A stretch of DNA of 64,000 nt from Streptomyces cucumeris (GCF_024295805.1 NZ_JANCLX010000003.1:248001-312000); one strand, 5' to 3'. Counted from the first letter of the stretch, positions 1 through 8,853 are shown. Numbers and translations are program-made. Notes: a model not told the origin generated them from the sequence alone.

Positions 1-1408
1 GCGCCAGCCCGGCCAGCCGCGCCGCGATGGCCAGCCCTTCCCGGACCGTGGCGACCGCGTCGGCCGGTACCCCCGGCCCGTCGGCTCCTTCTGCCCGGAC
101 CGAGCGGTGGGAGTCGGTGAACCATCCCGGGGCCGCGCCCGCGCCGGGCAGCCGGGCACCGTCACGTACCTGGTACGCGGTGGTCCAGCGCGCGCAGCGG
201 CGGTGCGGGGGCGCGCAGACCTGGAGCACACCGAGGCCGTGCAGATGCGCGAGGAAACCGCGCAGCACCGCCCGCCGCCGTTCGGCCCCGTCCGCTCCGG
301 ACGCTCCGGACGCTCCGTCCGCTCCGAGCAGCGCCGACTCCAGTTCGCCGAGTGAACGCGGCCGCTCGGCCAGCAGGGTGAGGACGGCGTGCAGCGGCCG
401 GGTGCGGCGCAGCCGGATCTCACGCATCCGGTCCGGCGCGGCGGGATCGACGACCTGGCAGCACACCACGGCGTCGGCGGCCTGGGGGACATCCGGAGCC
501 GGTCCGGCCGGACCGGTGGAGAGGAACTGCAGGGGCGCGGGGGCCACCAGGGTCCCGGGAGGAGCGCCCACCAGATCGGTACCGGCGAGGCGGGTACGGA
601 GCAGGAAGACGTTCTCCGCGGTCTCCGCCGACAGATCGGCCACGGTGACGCCGTACGGCAGCAGTGCGGTCCCGGACGTGTCCGCCCCCAGCGGACCACC
701 ACGGAGAACCGGGGCCGGGCTGTCGAGAACCGGGAGCGGGGCGATCTGGCCCAGCCATCCGCGCGGGGTGGACTTCGCCGCCGACCGCGCCAGGATCCGC
801 CACAGGTACGCCCCCGTCTTGCGCAGTCGGCGGTCGCGCCACAACTCGCCCTTCATCAGCAACCGTTCCGCCTCCGTGAGCAGCTCCGGAGCGGTGGTGT
901 CGAGGAATCCGCGCAGGGTGGGGGCGGACCGGGTCCGCTCCCAGATGAACGTTCCCGCACGCTGCCACTCCTGCGCCACCGCCTCCCGCAGCAGGCGTTC
1001 GCCGAGGTCCAGCTCACGCAGGCAGCGGCTGAGCGCCGCGGCCTCAGCCGCCAGCTCCGCCGGGACCGCCGCCGAGGCGTCCAGCAGCCGCTGGTCCGCG
1101 GGGCCGGGTGTGGCGCCCGCGTGCAGCCGACGTCTGAGGGCCAGCACCGACCGGCGTTCCGCGGCGCCGAGTTCCGGGTCCGGGACGACCAGGGTGCCGA
1201 GGTCCCCGGCCAGCTTCCGGGCGCGCCCGGCCAGTTCGGCGCGGGCGCGCGCGTCGGCGGAGATCCGGGCGAAGAGTCCGGGATTGCCCGCTCCGGTCCA
1301 CGCCGCCACCGGCACCCCGGCGAGCCTCAGCAGGGCCGTTCCGCCCAGCCGCGCGGTGTGTTCCCCGGCGGGCCGGACCGGAGCGCCGGACGTCCGCCGC
1401 TCAGTCAT
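1..1408 (-). CDS. Lanthipeptide/thiopeptide-type dehydratase, N-terminal (glutamylation) domain, partial
   Basis: The reading frame starts at an ATG at 1408, overlaps the upstream gene by 8 nt, and runs without a stop to the left edge of the window (469 codons seen), so the C-terminus is missing. In class I LanB enzymes this region transfers glutamate from glutamyl-tRNA to Ser/Thr of a precursor peptide before elimination to dehydroamino acids. The family hallmark KSTPRGWLGQIA lies at about residues 212-223, matching the 'KsTP' motif of the Lant_dehydr_N family, followed by a winged-helix-like stretch (about residues 370-430). A tandem Gly-Ala-Ser-Gly run occurs near residue 380. Tight coupling to a separate elimination/SpaB_C protein shows a split dehydratase, as in thiopeptide clusters. 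A PEARL-type amide ligase is a less likely alternative. The precursor peptide is not in this window. Confidence 0.85.
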   Translation of the reverse strand, partial: MTERRTSGAPVRPAGEHTARLGGTALLRLAGVPVAAWTGAGNPGLFARISADARARAELAGRARKLAGDLGTLVVPDPELGAAERRSVLALRRRLHAGATPGPADQRLLDASAAVPAELAAEAAALSRCLRELDLGERLLREAVAQEWQRAGTFIWERTRSAPTLRGFLDTTAPELLTEAERLLMKGELWRDRRLRKTGAYLWRILARSAAKSTPRGWLGQIAPLPVLDSPAPVLRGGPLGADTSGTALLPYGVTVADLSAETAENVFLLRTRLAGTDLVGAPPGTLVAPAPLQFLSTGPAGPAPDVPQAADAVVCCQVVDPAAPDRMREIRLRRTRPLHAVLTLLAERPRSLGELESALLGADGASGASGADGAERRRAVLRGFLAHLHGLGVLQVCAPPHRRCARWTTAYQVRDGARLPGAGAAPGWFTDSHRSVRAEGADGPGVPADAVATVREGLAIAARLAGLA

Positions 1409-2369
1409 CCCGGCTCCCGGGGTCGTCGGCGAGCGCCGCGGCGAGCAGGCTCTGCCGTGCCGGGGAGAACGCCGCGCGGTTCCAGTGGAAGATCACGGCG
1501 TAGGCGGCGGCACGGCGGGGGCCGAGCACGGCGTCACCCGATTCGAAGTACCCCTCCCGCCACTCCCCCGCCGCCCGGCGCAGTGCCCTCCGGTGGCCCC
1601 GGCCGCCCGCCGGGTCCTCCGCGGCGCCGTCCGCCGTCCCGGGGTTCCCGCTCTCCCGCCAGTAGGCGCGGATGCCCTCGGCGGCGGCCCGGGCGCCCGG
1701 TGCGGTCAGACCGCCGGTGAGCCGGCGCCCGGTGTCCTCGCGAATGGCCTCCCACACCCCCCGGTGTTCCCAGCCGACGATGCCGAGCCCCTCGAAGACC
1801 CCGCGCAGCAGCGACAGGGACACCCGCCAGTCCGCCGGGGCGGACCCTCCGGTGTGCCCGGTGCGGCGGTGATGGTCCAGCCAGGCCAGGGAGTCGGCGG
1901 TGAAGAGGCGGTGCACATGGGGCATGGAGCGGGGACCGCCGAAGAGGTAGGTCTCGGGTTCGTACACCACGTACGACGGCGCCGATGCCCCCGCCCCGCC
2001 GAGCCGGGCGGTCAACTCCTGCCGCAGCGCGTCACGTCCATCGGGACCCGGCGCCTCGAACCGGACCCGCAGCCCCGGAGGTTTGTGCATGAAGAAGAAG
2101 TTGACGGCCGCGCCCGAGACGAGCAACGAGGGCGCCACGTCCGCGAGTCTCCGGTAGAGGCCGGCCCGGCCGTCCGCGCCACAGGGGATGTTGAACTGCA
2201 CCCACCCCGATCCGGGCCGGTCGTCCGGCAGCGCCGCCAGACCGGCCGCGAGGAACGTCCGCCGGGCGGCGGCGTATCCGGGCCCGTCCCGGAGAACGGA
2301 AACAGTGCCCAGAGAACCGTCTCGTGCATCGTCGGAACAATCCCTCAGCAAATCGAAGACGGACAGCAT
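1401..2369 (-). CDS. Thiopeptide-type bacteriocin biosynthesis protein (SpaB C-terminal domain)
   Basis: A 322-residue protein with the SpaB_C/TIGR03891 signature: WVQFNI near the N-terminus, then FFFMHKPPGLRVRF, YEPETYLFGG and LFTADS. This fold either eliminates glutamate from glutamylated Ser/Thr (LanB C-domain) or, in thiopeptide systems, catalyses [4+2] pyridine formation. I place the start at ATG 2369 because GGGGAGG sits about 6 nt upstream; a GTG at 2384 in the same frame has no such site. It overlaps the dehydratase N-domain gene (stop/start overlap of 8 nt), so both are probably translated from one mRNA. It is the first gene of the visible minus-strand operon and marks the right-hand edge of a RiPP cluster. 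Whether it is the elimination partner or a cyclase cannot be decided without the rest of the cluster. Confidence 0.82.
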   Translation of the reverse strand: MLSVFDLLRDCSDDARDGSLGTVSVLRDGPGYAAARRTFLAAGLAALPDDRPGSGWVQFNIPCGADGRAGLYRRLADVAPSLLVSGAAVNFFFMHKPPGLRVRFEAPGPDGRDALRQELTARLGGAGASAPSYVVYEPETYLFGGPRSMPHVHRLFTADSLAWLDHHRRTGHTGGSAPADWRVSLSLLRGVFEGLGIVGWEHRGVWEAIREDTGRRLTGGLTAPGARAAAEGIRAYWRESGNPGTADGAAEDPAGGRGHRRALRRAAGEWREGYFESGDAVLGPRRAAAYAVIFHWNRAAFSPARQSLLAAALADDPGSRDD

Positions 2370-3091
2370 CTCATCCCTCCCCACAGGGTTCTTGAATATG
2401 ACGGGATATCAGCAGGAAGTGCGCCGGTATTCCGGAACTTCCCCGCGGCCAAAGAAAGTTAATACCGTCCCGCCATTCCTCGTATAGTCGGCCGGGAGCA
2501 CGCCCCGCGCAGCCGGGTGCGCGGGTGATCACACCCTCGTTCCCCCTGGGTCCTCCAGCGCGCGACCGGACCGCGATCTCGAAGGATCCCCAGGTGAGAA
2601 TTGAGGTGCGGACGAGTCCTGCTCTTGGCGGGGGCGGTTGCACGCCCACCGCAGGCACTACGGGGACGGTGGCGAGGAGGAAGGGCGGAATCGGCACCGG
2701 GTCGAGAGGGAAATTCCGGAGTCACCCTCGACCGTTCTTCCAGCCGGACCGAAAAAGCCCCGGTTTGCGGCCGGTGCTTTTTCCGTGATCTCACCGCGCT
2801 TTCTCATTTCCCGGACACGGCTCGACCGCGGAACGACGGGAACCGACGGCCTTTCCGGATTTCCGGCACCGGCGCACGGCTCGCACCGGCGTCGCGGCGG
2901 GTGCCCACCGGATCCCCTGGGCGGCTGTCGCCCACCGGACCGACGGCGACCGGACCAAGAAAGGTGTTGACGCGCGCCTGACAAGTCAAGATTCCCGTGG
3001 CACCCTGCCCACGCAGGTCTGTCCGCACCGCTCTTCGTTCCCCCACCCTGCCCGGACCTCATCCGTCCCGGCACGGCAGAAGGAGTCATGC
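2370..3091. other. Intergenic region between RiPP operon and S1 protease
   Basis: About 720 bases with no convincing gene on either strand; open frames here lack codon bias and homology-like patterns, and I found no leader-core precursor peptide. It carries promoters for the two divergent units and a hairpin at 2751-2783 (GAAAAAGC...GCTTTTTC with GC core), whose A/T-rich outer stem would give a T-run on either strand. The region just upstream of 3092 contains AGAAGGAG, the ribosome site of the protease gene. Confidence 0.5.
2751..2783. terminator. Hairpin with A/T outer stem, terminator-like
   Basis: Inverted repeat GAAAAAGCcCCGG / CCGGtGCTTTTTC with one mismatch and a 7-nt loop. It lies in the middle of a divergent intergenic region, so it could be a leader/attenuator element rather than a terminator of a known gene. 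Confidence 0.35.
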
Positions 3092-4075
3092 GTGAGACGC
3101 CATCGCACCGCCACGGGAGTTCTGCTGGCCGTCGGAGCCCTGCTCACCGGCGGCCTCCTCAGTTCGACCGCGGCCACCGCGGCATCCTCCGGACCGGCCT
3201 CCGGGCCCTCGGCGGCGGCCCACACCGCCTCGTCCGCCGAACAGCAGAAGGCCCGCGCCTTCTGGACCCCCGAGCGGATGCGCTCGGCCACCCCGCTCGA
3301 TCTGCTGCTGAGCTCACGGGCCACCACCCGCCTCAAGGCCCCCGAGACCGGCGGACGGTCGACGACCGTCGCCCCCACCGCCGCACCCACCGCCTTCCCG
3401 CAGGCCGGTGGCCCGTGGACCGGTGGCGGAAGCGTCGTCACCACCTCGGGCCGGGTCTTCTTCACCTTCCAGGGGCGTACCGCCTCCTGCACCGGCAACG
3501 CCGTGACGAGCCAGAACGCCAGCACCGTCATCACCGCCGGACACTGTGTGAAGTACCAGGGGAGCTGGCACACCAACTGGGTCTTCGTGCCCGCCTACAA
3601 CAACGGCAACGCGCCGCACGGTCAGTGGGCGGCGGCCAAGACGCTCACCACCCCGCAGTGGGAAGCGACGGAGGACATCAACAACGACATCGGCGCGGCG
3701 GTCGTCGCCCCGCTCAACGGCCAGAAGCTCACCTCGGTCGTCGGCGCCCAGGGGATCCAGTTCAACGGCGGCTACAACAAGCAGATGTACTCCTTCGGCT
3801 TCCCGGCCGCCGCACCGTACGACGGCACGAAGCTCATCTACTGCAGCGGCAACAGCTCCAAGGACTTCCTGTTCACCCAGGACCACGGGCTCGGCTGCAA
3901 TATGACGGGCGGCTCCAGCGGCGGCCCCTGGCTCACCGGCTTCAACGAGTCCACCGGTACCGGGGTGCAGGTCTCCGTGAACAGCTTCGGCTATGTGTTC
4001 TGGCCGAACCAGATGTTCGGCCCGTACTTCGGTGACGTGGCCAAGGCCCTGTACGAGAAGGCCCAGACCTCCTGA
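3092..4075 (+). CDS. Secreted trypsin-like serine peptidase (S1/V8-like)
   Basis: A 327-residue exported protease. The start is GTG 3092, 6 nt after AGAAGGAG; an ATG at 3088 is out of frame. A Tat/Sec-type signal peptide (MRRHRTATG, then a hydrophobic stretch to about residue 31) is followed by a propeptide-like segment of about 75 residues. The catalytic triad is visible: His151 in TAGHCV, Asp199 in INNDIGAAVV and Ser276 in GGSSGGPW. Cys133/Cys152 and Cys251/Cys269 could form disulphides. The spacing of the triad fits the V8/glutamyl-endopeptidase branch common in Streptomyces. It is monocistronic, followed by a hairpin at 4118-4159. Substrate specificity cannot be read from the sequence. 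Confidence 0.9.
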   Translation: MRRHRTATGVLLAVGALLTGGLLSSTAATAASSGPASGPSAAAHTASSAEQQKARAFWTPERMRSATPLDLLLSSRATTRLKAPETGGRSTTVAPTAAPTAFPQAGGPWTGGGSVVTTSGRVFFTFQGRTASCTGNAVTSQNASTVITAGHCVKYQGSWHTNWVFVPAYNNGNAPHGQWAAAKTLTTPQWEATEDINNDIGAAVVAPLNGQKLTSVVGAQGIQFNGGYNKQMYSFGFPAAAPYDGTKLIYCSGNSSKDFLFTQDHGLGCNMTGGSSGGPWLTGFNESTGTGVQVSVNSFGYVFWPNQMFGPYFGDVAKALYEKAQTS

Positions 4076-4117
4076 CGGCCGTCGCGGCTCCGGCCGCGAG
4101 GGCGCTCTCAGGTGCCG

Positions 4118-4159
4118 GGGGTTGCGATCCGTGCCGTGCATGCGGCCGGCCGCAACCCC
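4118..4159 (+). terminator. Hairpin terminator after the S1 protease gene
   Basis: Nine-bp perfect arms GGGGTTGCG / CGCAACCCC with a 24-nt loop, about 40 nt beyond the protease stop codon. No U-tract, as is usual for high-GC actinobacterial terminators. Confidence 0.4.
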
Positions 4160-4218
4160 GACGGCTCACACCGGAAGGCGGAAGGCGGGGCAACCCCTGT
4201 CCGGGGCCAGATGTCACA

Positions 4219-4230
4219 CAGGTGAATCAG
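4219..4230 (+). promoter_or_regulatory. CAGGTGAATCAG element shared with S8 protease upstream region
   Basis: The 12-mer CAGGTGAATCAG lies about 50 bases upstream of the FG-GAP gene start and recurs exactly at 43351-43362, where it forms half of an inverted repeat upstream of the subtilisin-like protease. Shared position upstream of secreted-protein genes suggests a common regulator; this is inference. Confidence 0.3.
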
Positions 4231-4280
4231 CGCGGCGGACACCTGGACTCCCGCCGCCCACCTGACGAGTTGGAGCTCCG

Positions 4281-5741
4281 TTGCCCCTCCGTGCACGCAC
4301 CCTCGCCGTCGCCGCCACCGCGACCGTCCTGGCCGCCACCGGCCTCACCCTTCCGTTCGCGGTGACCGCCGCAGCGGCCCCCGCCGACGCGCCGGTCACC
4401 AGTGACTTCAACGGCGACGGCTACGCCGACCTGGCCGTCGGCGTGCCCAGCGCCACCGTCGGCGGCAAGGCGAAGGCCGGATATGTGAGCGTCGTGTTCG
4501 GCGGTGCCAACGGCCCCGGACCGCACGGCACCGTGCGTATCGCGCAGTCCACGGCCGAGGTGCCGGGCACTCCGGAGGCCGGTGACCGCTTCGGGGGCTC
4601 CGTGGTCTCCGCGCACATCGACGACGACGCCTACGCCGACCTCGTGATCGGTGCTCCCGGCGAGGACATCGGCGCCGCGACGGACGCCGGGTCCGTCACG
4701 GTCCTGTACGGCGGCCCCGACGGCTTCGGCGAGGCCAACACCGCGGCCCGCGGGGAGACGTCCCGGGCCGCCTACGGAAACGCCCTCGCCGCGGCCGACT
4801 TCACCGGTGACACCGATATCGACCTGGCGATCGGCGGCAAGGACCGGGTCGTCGCCAACTACAACCCGCTCGCCGACCGGACCGAGCCCCTCATGGGCGA
4901 CCGCATGGGCGGCCGCGCCCCGGTCATGACGACCGGCGACTTCGACTCCGACGGCCGCCCCGAGCTCGCCGTCGCCTTCTACACCCGCAACCAGCCCTAC
5001 ACCCAGTCCCATGTGCAGCTCTTCCACTACCGCACGGAGGAGCACAGGTTCGGCCTGAGCTGGAGCAGTGACAACAGCGCCGCCGACGCCCTCGCCGCGG
5101 GGGACTTCAACGGGGACGGCCACGACGACCTCGCCCTCGGCAACTGCCGCGAGATCGCCGACGAGAACATCGACGACCCGTGCGGCCCGGAGGAGCTCGC
5201 CAGGGGTGGCGGCATCCACATCCACTACGGGGACGGCCGCGAGCCCGTATGGGAGGGGCAGACGCTCAACCAGGACACCCCGGGCGTCCCCGGTGCCGCC
5301 GAGACCGGCGATGACTTCGGCAGCGCCCTCACCGCCGCGGACGTCGACGGGGACGGAAAGGACGACCTCGTCGCGGGCGCTCCCGGCGAGGCCATCGGCA
5401 CCGCGGCGCGGGCGGGCAGCGTCACCATCCTCAAGGGCGGAACGAAGGGCATCCTGGACGCGCGGGGCGCCGCCGACGCGGTCGCGTACCAGCAGAACTC
5501 ACCCGGCGTCCTGGGCGTCGCACAGGCGGGCGACACCTTCGGCGCGGCGCTCGCCACGGGCGATCACAACGGTGACGGCGTACCGGACCTGTCCGTCGCC
5601 GCACCCGGCGAGAACTCCGCCGCGGGCGGTGTCTGGGACCTGCCCGGCGCGGCGGCGGGCGGTTCGGTCGTCACCCCGAACTCCCTCGGGCTGCCCGCCT
5701 CAGCCGACCCGCTGGCCTATGGAGCGGTGCTCGGCCGCTAG
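4281..5741 (+). CDS. Secreted FG-GAP (integrin-alpha-like) repeat protein
   Basis: A 486-residue exported beta-propeller protein. It probably starts at TTG 4281, with GGAG 5 nt upstream; no ATG or GTG is in frame nearby. A signal peptide spans about residues 1-35. At least six FG-GAP repeats with calcium loops are visible, among them DFNGDGYADLAVG, DFDSDGRPELAVA, DFNGDGHDDLALG, DVDGDGKDDLVAGAPGE and DHNGDGVPDLSVAAPGE, often followed by FG..L blocks. Such propellers occur in integrin alpha chains, GPI-phospholipase D and bacterial surface proteins, where they bind partners or glycans; no catalytic domain is seen. A 12-base sequence just upstream (4219-4230) is shared with the S8 protease promoter region. 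Confidence 0.85.
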   Translation: MPLRARTLAVAATATVLAATGLTLPFAVTAAAAPADAPVTSDFNGDGYADLAVGVPSATVGGKAKAGYVSVVFGGANGPGPHGTVRIAQSTAEVPGTPEAGDRFGGSVVSAHIDDDAYADLVIGAPGEDIGAATDAGSVTVLYGGPDGFGEANTAARGETSRAAYGNALAAADFTGDTDIDLAIGGKDRVVANYNPLADRTEPLMGDRMGGRAPVMTTGDFDSDGRPELAVAFYTRNQPYTQSHVQLFHYRTEEHRFGLSWSSDNSAADALAAGDFNGDGHDDLALGNCREIADENIDDPCGPEELARGGGIHIHYGDGREPVWEGQTLNQDTPGVPGAAETGDDFGSALTAADVDGDGKDDLVAGAPGEAIGTAARAGSVTILKGGTKGILDARGAADAVAYQQNSPGVLGVAQAGDTFGAALATGDHNGDGVPDLSVAAPGENSAAGGVWDLPGAAAGGSVVTPNSLGLPASADPLAYGAVLGR

Positions 5742-5780
5742 CGAGGCGCGGACCTGACGCGGACGACGGCGATACGCGGG

Positions 5781-5814
5781 CCCGCCGCCCGGAGCAGTGG
5801 TTCCGGGCGGTGGG
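5781..5814. terminator. Bidirectional terminator between convergent genes
   Basis: Stem CCCgCCGCCCGGA / TCCGGGCGGtGGG, 13 bp with one mismatch and an 8-nt loop, in the 91-base gap between the convergent FG-GAP and amidase genes. Confidence 0.5.
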
Positions 5815-5832
5815 TCGTGCGGATGACGCGGA

Positions 5833-7005
5833 TCAGGTGCGGTAGGCGTAGTACGCGGCGTTCGGGTACGACGCGATGACGCTCGCCACCGACCGGCGGT
5901 AGGTGTTGGTCGAGTGGTACGTCAGGTACGGAACGCCCTGCGGGCTGCGGTACGTGACGATCATGGTGTGGTCCTTGGACCCGTCCTTGTCGAAGTCCAC
6001 CTGGAGCACATCGCCGACGTCCATCTGGTAGACGTTGGCGAGGCTGGTGACGCGCTTGGAGTTCAGCGCGAACCACGACCACTCGTTGACACCGACGAAC
6101 GAGTCCGACTGGATGTCGGCGTTGCCGAACCACTTGGTGTAGTCGTACACATAGCCGGGCTTGTGCTTCCAGCCGCCCGCCTTGAGGGACTGGCTGACGA
6201 AGTTGGTGCAGTCACCGCCCGCGCCGTGCCCGTTGAAGTTCGGGTAGGCCGGGTTGTAGTTGCTCCAGTACTTCTCCGCGTACGTGGCCATCGCCTTGTA
6301 GTTGTAGGTACCGGAGCTGAGGTTCTTCGGCTTGGCGGGCGCGGGCCGGGTGGTCGCGGCGCGGGGGGCCGACGGCATGTTGCCGTCGGCGGCGACGGTG
6401 GCCACCTTCGGCTTGACCGTCTGGTTGACGGCCAGGTAGCTGTCGTCGGTCTCGCGGATGGCGGTCAGCCGCCACTCGCCGTCCTCGTTGGCCCGGAAGG
6501 TCAGCTTGTGGTGCGCCTGGAAGCCGGTCGTCTTCGGCTCGTCGCCGCGGACCTTCTTGTACTCCAGCTTCGTGGTCTCCGTCACCGTGACGACGGCCTT
6601 GCTGCCCTTGACCCGGGTGCGGTCCAGCGTGACGGTGGTGCCGCCGGAGCTGTACTTCTCGCCGTACTTCGCGAGACGGTCCTTGCGGTCGCCGAGCTGA
6701 CCCAGGGCGCTGCCCTCGGTGCGGGCGCTCCCGGAGGAGAGCGCGACCTTGCCCGAGAAGCCGTCGGTCAGCGGCCCCTTCTTCTGGCCCGGCTTGTCGA
6801 GCAGCGCGTTGGTGCGGTCGGTGAAGACCGCGTCGGCCAGGCGCTGGAAGGTGGCCTTGGTCTTGGCGTCCACCTCGGGCTCGTTCGTGGTGGACGCGCC
6901 CGCGCTCCAGCTGGGCAGCAGAGCCGCCCCCGCGACGACCGAGGCGGCCGCCGCCGTGAGTATCGTGACCCGGCTCCGCGTCCGGCTCAATTTTCTTGAC
7001 TTCAC
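5833..7005 (-). CDS. Secreted Amidase_6-domain protein
   Basis: A 390-residue exported protein. I place the start at GTG 7005, with AGAGGAGA about 7 nt upstream; it opens with a basic stretch (KSRKLSRTRSR) and a hydrophobic helix typical of signal peptides. The middle (about 60-230) resembles a helical/beta prodomain. The C-terminal 150 residues match the putative amidase domain PF12671: YNYKAMATYAEKYW, then GGDCTNFVSQSLKAGGW with the likely nucleophilic Cys, and an Asp-rich DVLQVDFDKDGSKDHTMIV containing the catalytic His. The family is related to NlpC/CHAP-type cysteine peptidases acting on cell-wall or peptide amides, but its substrate is not established. Convergent with the FG-GAP gene. 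Confidence 0.82.
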   Translation of the reverse strand: MKSRKLSRTRSRVTILTAAAASVVAGAALLPSWSAGASTTNEPEVDAKTKATFQRLADAVFTDRTNALLDKPGQKKGPLTDGFSGKVALSSGSARTEGSALGQLGDRKDRLAKYGEKYSSGGTTVTLDRTRVKGSKAVVTVTETTKLEYKKVRGDEPKTTGFQAHHKLTFRANEDGEWRLTAIRETDDSYLAVNQTVKPKVATVAADGNMPSAPRAATTRPAPAKPKNLSSGTYNYKAMATYAEKYWSNYNPAYPNFNGHGAGGDCTNFVSQSLKAGGWKHKPGYVYDYTKWFGNADIQSDSFVGVNEWSWFALNSKRVTSLANVYQMDVGDVLQVDFDKDGSKDHTMIVTYRSPQGVPYLTYHSTNTYRRSVASVIASYPNAAYYAYRT

Positions 7006-7503
7006 TGAAGATTCTCCTCTTTGCCCCGGCGCAGGTATACCGAGGTAGGAGGAATCTTGCACGCTCTGTGTGGCTGGCGTGAAGGGGGAGCCCCCCTAGC
7101 CGTGCGGGAGTTACCCGACCGTCACCATAGGCGTTCGCGAGCGCGCCTCGGCGCGCGGTCATGTCCTCGGGCGCCGGAACGGCGCCGTCGTCCTTCAGCG
7201 CCCGGCACCAACTCGCCGACCGGGAGCTCGCGTTCCACCAGCGGCTCGTCCGGGTCCGCGCGGCGGCACCGGCAAAGAGCCGCGGCCAGGAGGGCCCACG
7301 GCGGGCAGGGCCGCGCGCACTACGGGGAGTGACACTTCAGGCACGGAGCGATCGCCTCGGCCGCACCCGATCGATGATCGCGCAGCCGGTTAGGGAGAAC
7401 CCCTGATGCCCGCCCTCTCCCCCGCTTCCTACGCTGAACGCACAGGCCCTTCTGATGGGCCCCCGAGGCCGCGGCGAACACTCGCCGACCCCTCACAGGA
7501 ACG
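7006..7503. other. Intergenic region upstream of amidase and small peptide
   Basis: About 500 bases without a supported gene. It contains a tight GC hairpin (GGGGGAGCCCCC near 7085-7096) in the amidase leader. Toward the right end, TACGCT near 7430 resembles a housekeeping -10 box for rightward transcription. I looked for a c-di-AMP riboswitch, frequent upstream of Streptomyces wall hydrolases, and did not recognise one. Confidence 0.4.
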
Positions 7504-7599
7504 GTGGTCTACCCAAAAATGCTCCGTCTGGGTCTGCTCGCTGGACTGTTCGCAGAGATCCTCCTCTTCCTCGCCATGCTCATCGCGCTGAAGCTGTGA
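7504..7599 (+). CDS. Candidate small membrane peptide
   Basis: A possible 31-residue peptide starting at GTG 7504, or 26 residues from ATG 7519 (MLRLGLLAGLFAEILLFLAM followed by LIALKL). It is a single strongly hydrophobic helix with one acidic residue in the membrane span (Glu at position 13 of the shorter form) and a basic C-terminus, typical of small membrane proteins. AGGAA lies just before the GTG but too close for an ideal ribosome site, and the ATG has none. A -10-like TACGCT lies about 70 bases upstream. Its last 20 bases overlap the 3' end of the convergent MFS gene. I do not recognise a family; it could be spurious. Confidence 0.35.
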   Translation: MVYPKMLRLGLLAGLFAEILLFLAMLIALKL

Positions 7600-8812
7600 C
7601 GTCCGCGCTGTTGCCGCTGCCAAGGCGGTCGCTTCCCGGCCGCCGCGCCCGGCGGCGCGGCGCCAGGAGGTGGCGGATCAGCGCGACCGTGGCCAACAGC
7701 GCGACGAGCGCGCACACCCCCGCCCAGCCGGTCCGGCCCCAGGCCCGGACACCGAGCCATGACCCGGCGCTGCCGCCCAGATAGGCACAGGTCATATAGG
7801 CGGTGTTGAGTCTGTTGCGGGCATCGGGACGCAGGGCGTAGACCCGGGCCTGATTGGCCACCATCCCGGACTGCATCGCGACATCGAGGAGCAGTGTGCC
7901 GAGGGTCAGGGCGGCCAGCCCCGTCGTACCGCCGCGTGCGCCCACGGCGAGGACCGCCGCCGCGGCCAGGACGCCGAGCAGGCAGATGAGGTTCACCGGG
8001 TCCGGCCCGCGGCGGTCCACCAGACGCCCGGCGAACGGGGTGCAGAGCATGGTCGCCGCACCGACCAGGGCCAGCGCTCCGACGGCCCGGGCGCCCAGCT
8101 CGTAGGCCGGACCGGACAGCAGGAACGCCAGACAGGTCCAGACGGCAGAGAACCCGGCGAAGACGGTGGCCTGGTACAGACAGGAGCGGCGCAGCTCCGG
8201 CTCGGTGCGCAGCAGGCGCAGCGGTTCGGCCAGGAGCGCGGGGTAGGACTGCCGGGGGGCGGCCGGGGGCGCGGCCGGGACCGTGAGGGCCAGGACGGCG
8301 GAGAGCAGCAGGGTCAGGGCCGCGGCCACCAGGTAGGGGGCCCGCCAGCCCAGCCATTCGCCGAGCGTTCCGCTGAAGGTGCGGGCCAGGAGCATGCCCC
8401 CGGTGGATCCGCTCAGCAGGGCGCCGATGACCGCGCCCTGGCGGTCGGGGGCCACCAGACCGACCGCGAGCGGGCCGACCACCTGCGCGGCCACCGTGGT
8501 CAGGCCGACGGCGGCACCGGCCGCGACGAGCGGTGTCAGCGCCGGTGCGCAGCCCGCGGCGAGCAGGGCCAGCCCGGTGAGGACGAGGAGGGTGACGAGG
8601 AAGCGGCGGTGCGGTATCCGGTCGCCGAGCGGCACCAGCAGGACGATCCCGGCCGTGTAGCCGATCTGGGTGGCGGTCACCACCAGGGCGGTGGCGTCGG
8701 GTGACACCCCCAGTCCGGTGGCGAGGAGCGGGGTGATGGCCTGGGGGAAGTAGATGTTGCCCACCGCCATGGCACAGGTGAGGGAGAGGAGCAGCAGCAG
8801 CCGACGGGTCAT
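7580..8812 (-). CDS. MFS transporter (DHA1-type efflux)
   Basis: A 410-residue major facilitator with about 12 hydrophobic segments. I start it at ATG 8812 (MTRRLLLLLSLTCAMAVGNI); an in-frame start 36 bases upstream would extend into the shared promoter. The N-terminal half has MAVGNIYFPQAITPLLA and the loop-2/3 motif PLGDRIPHRRF (motif A variant), as in proton-driven drug/sugar exporters of the YgaY/NepI type. It is divergent from the winged-helix regulator at 8869 with only about 56 bases between, the usual layout of a pump and its regulator. The substrate is unknown. Confidence 0.85.
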   Translation of the reverse strand: MTRRLLLLLSLTCAMAVGNIYFPQAITPLLATGLGVSPDATALVVTATQIGYTAGIVLLVPLGDRIPHRRFLVTLLVLTGLALLAAGCAPALTPLVAAGAAVGLTTVAAQVVGPLAVGLVAPDRQGAVIGALLSGSTGGMLLARTFSGTLGEWLGWRAPYLVAAALTLLLSAVLALTVPAAPPAAPRQSYPALLAEPLRLLRTEPELRRSCLYQATVFAGFSAVWTCLAFLLSGPAYELGARAVGALALVGAATMLCTPFAGRLVDRRGPDPVNLICLLGVLAAAAVLAVGARGGTTGLAALTLGTLLLDVAMQSGMVANQARVYALRPDARNRLNTAYMTCAYLGGSAGSWLGVRAWGRTGWAGVCALVALLATVALIRHLLAPRRRARRPGSDRLGSGNSADVTASAR

Positions 8813-8853
8813 GGACCGAAGTGCACGGCACCGGCGCTGTGACGCCAATCGAT

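Noticed and set aside
27..2462. Long plus-strand open frame opposite the RiPP genes
   Set aside because: Composition is Arg/Ser/Pro/Ala-rich as expected for the antisense of high-GC coding DNA; the minus-strand frames carry clear LanB and SpaB_C motifs.
2459..2794. RiPP precursor peptide next to the dehydratase
   Set aside because: No frame shows a leader plus Ser/Thr/Cys-rich core; the candidate minus-strand frame is Arg/Pro-rich and runs across a hairpin.
7006..7160. c-di-AMP riboswitch upstream of the secreted amidase
   Set aside because: Such riboswitches often precede Streptomyces wall hydrolases, but I could not find the conserved core sequence; only a simple GC hairpin is visible.
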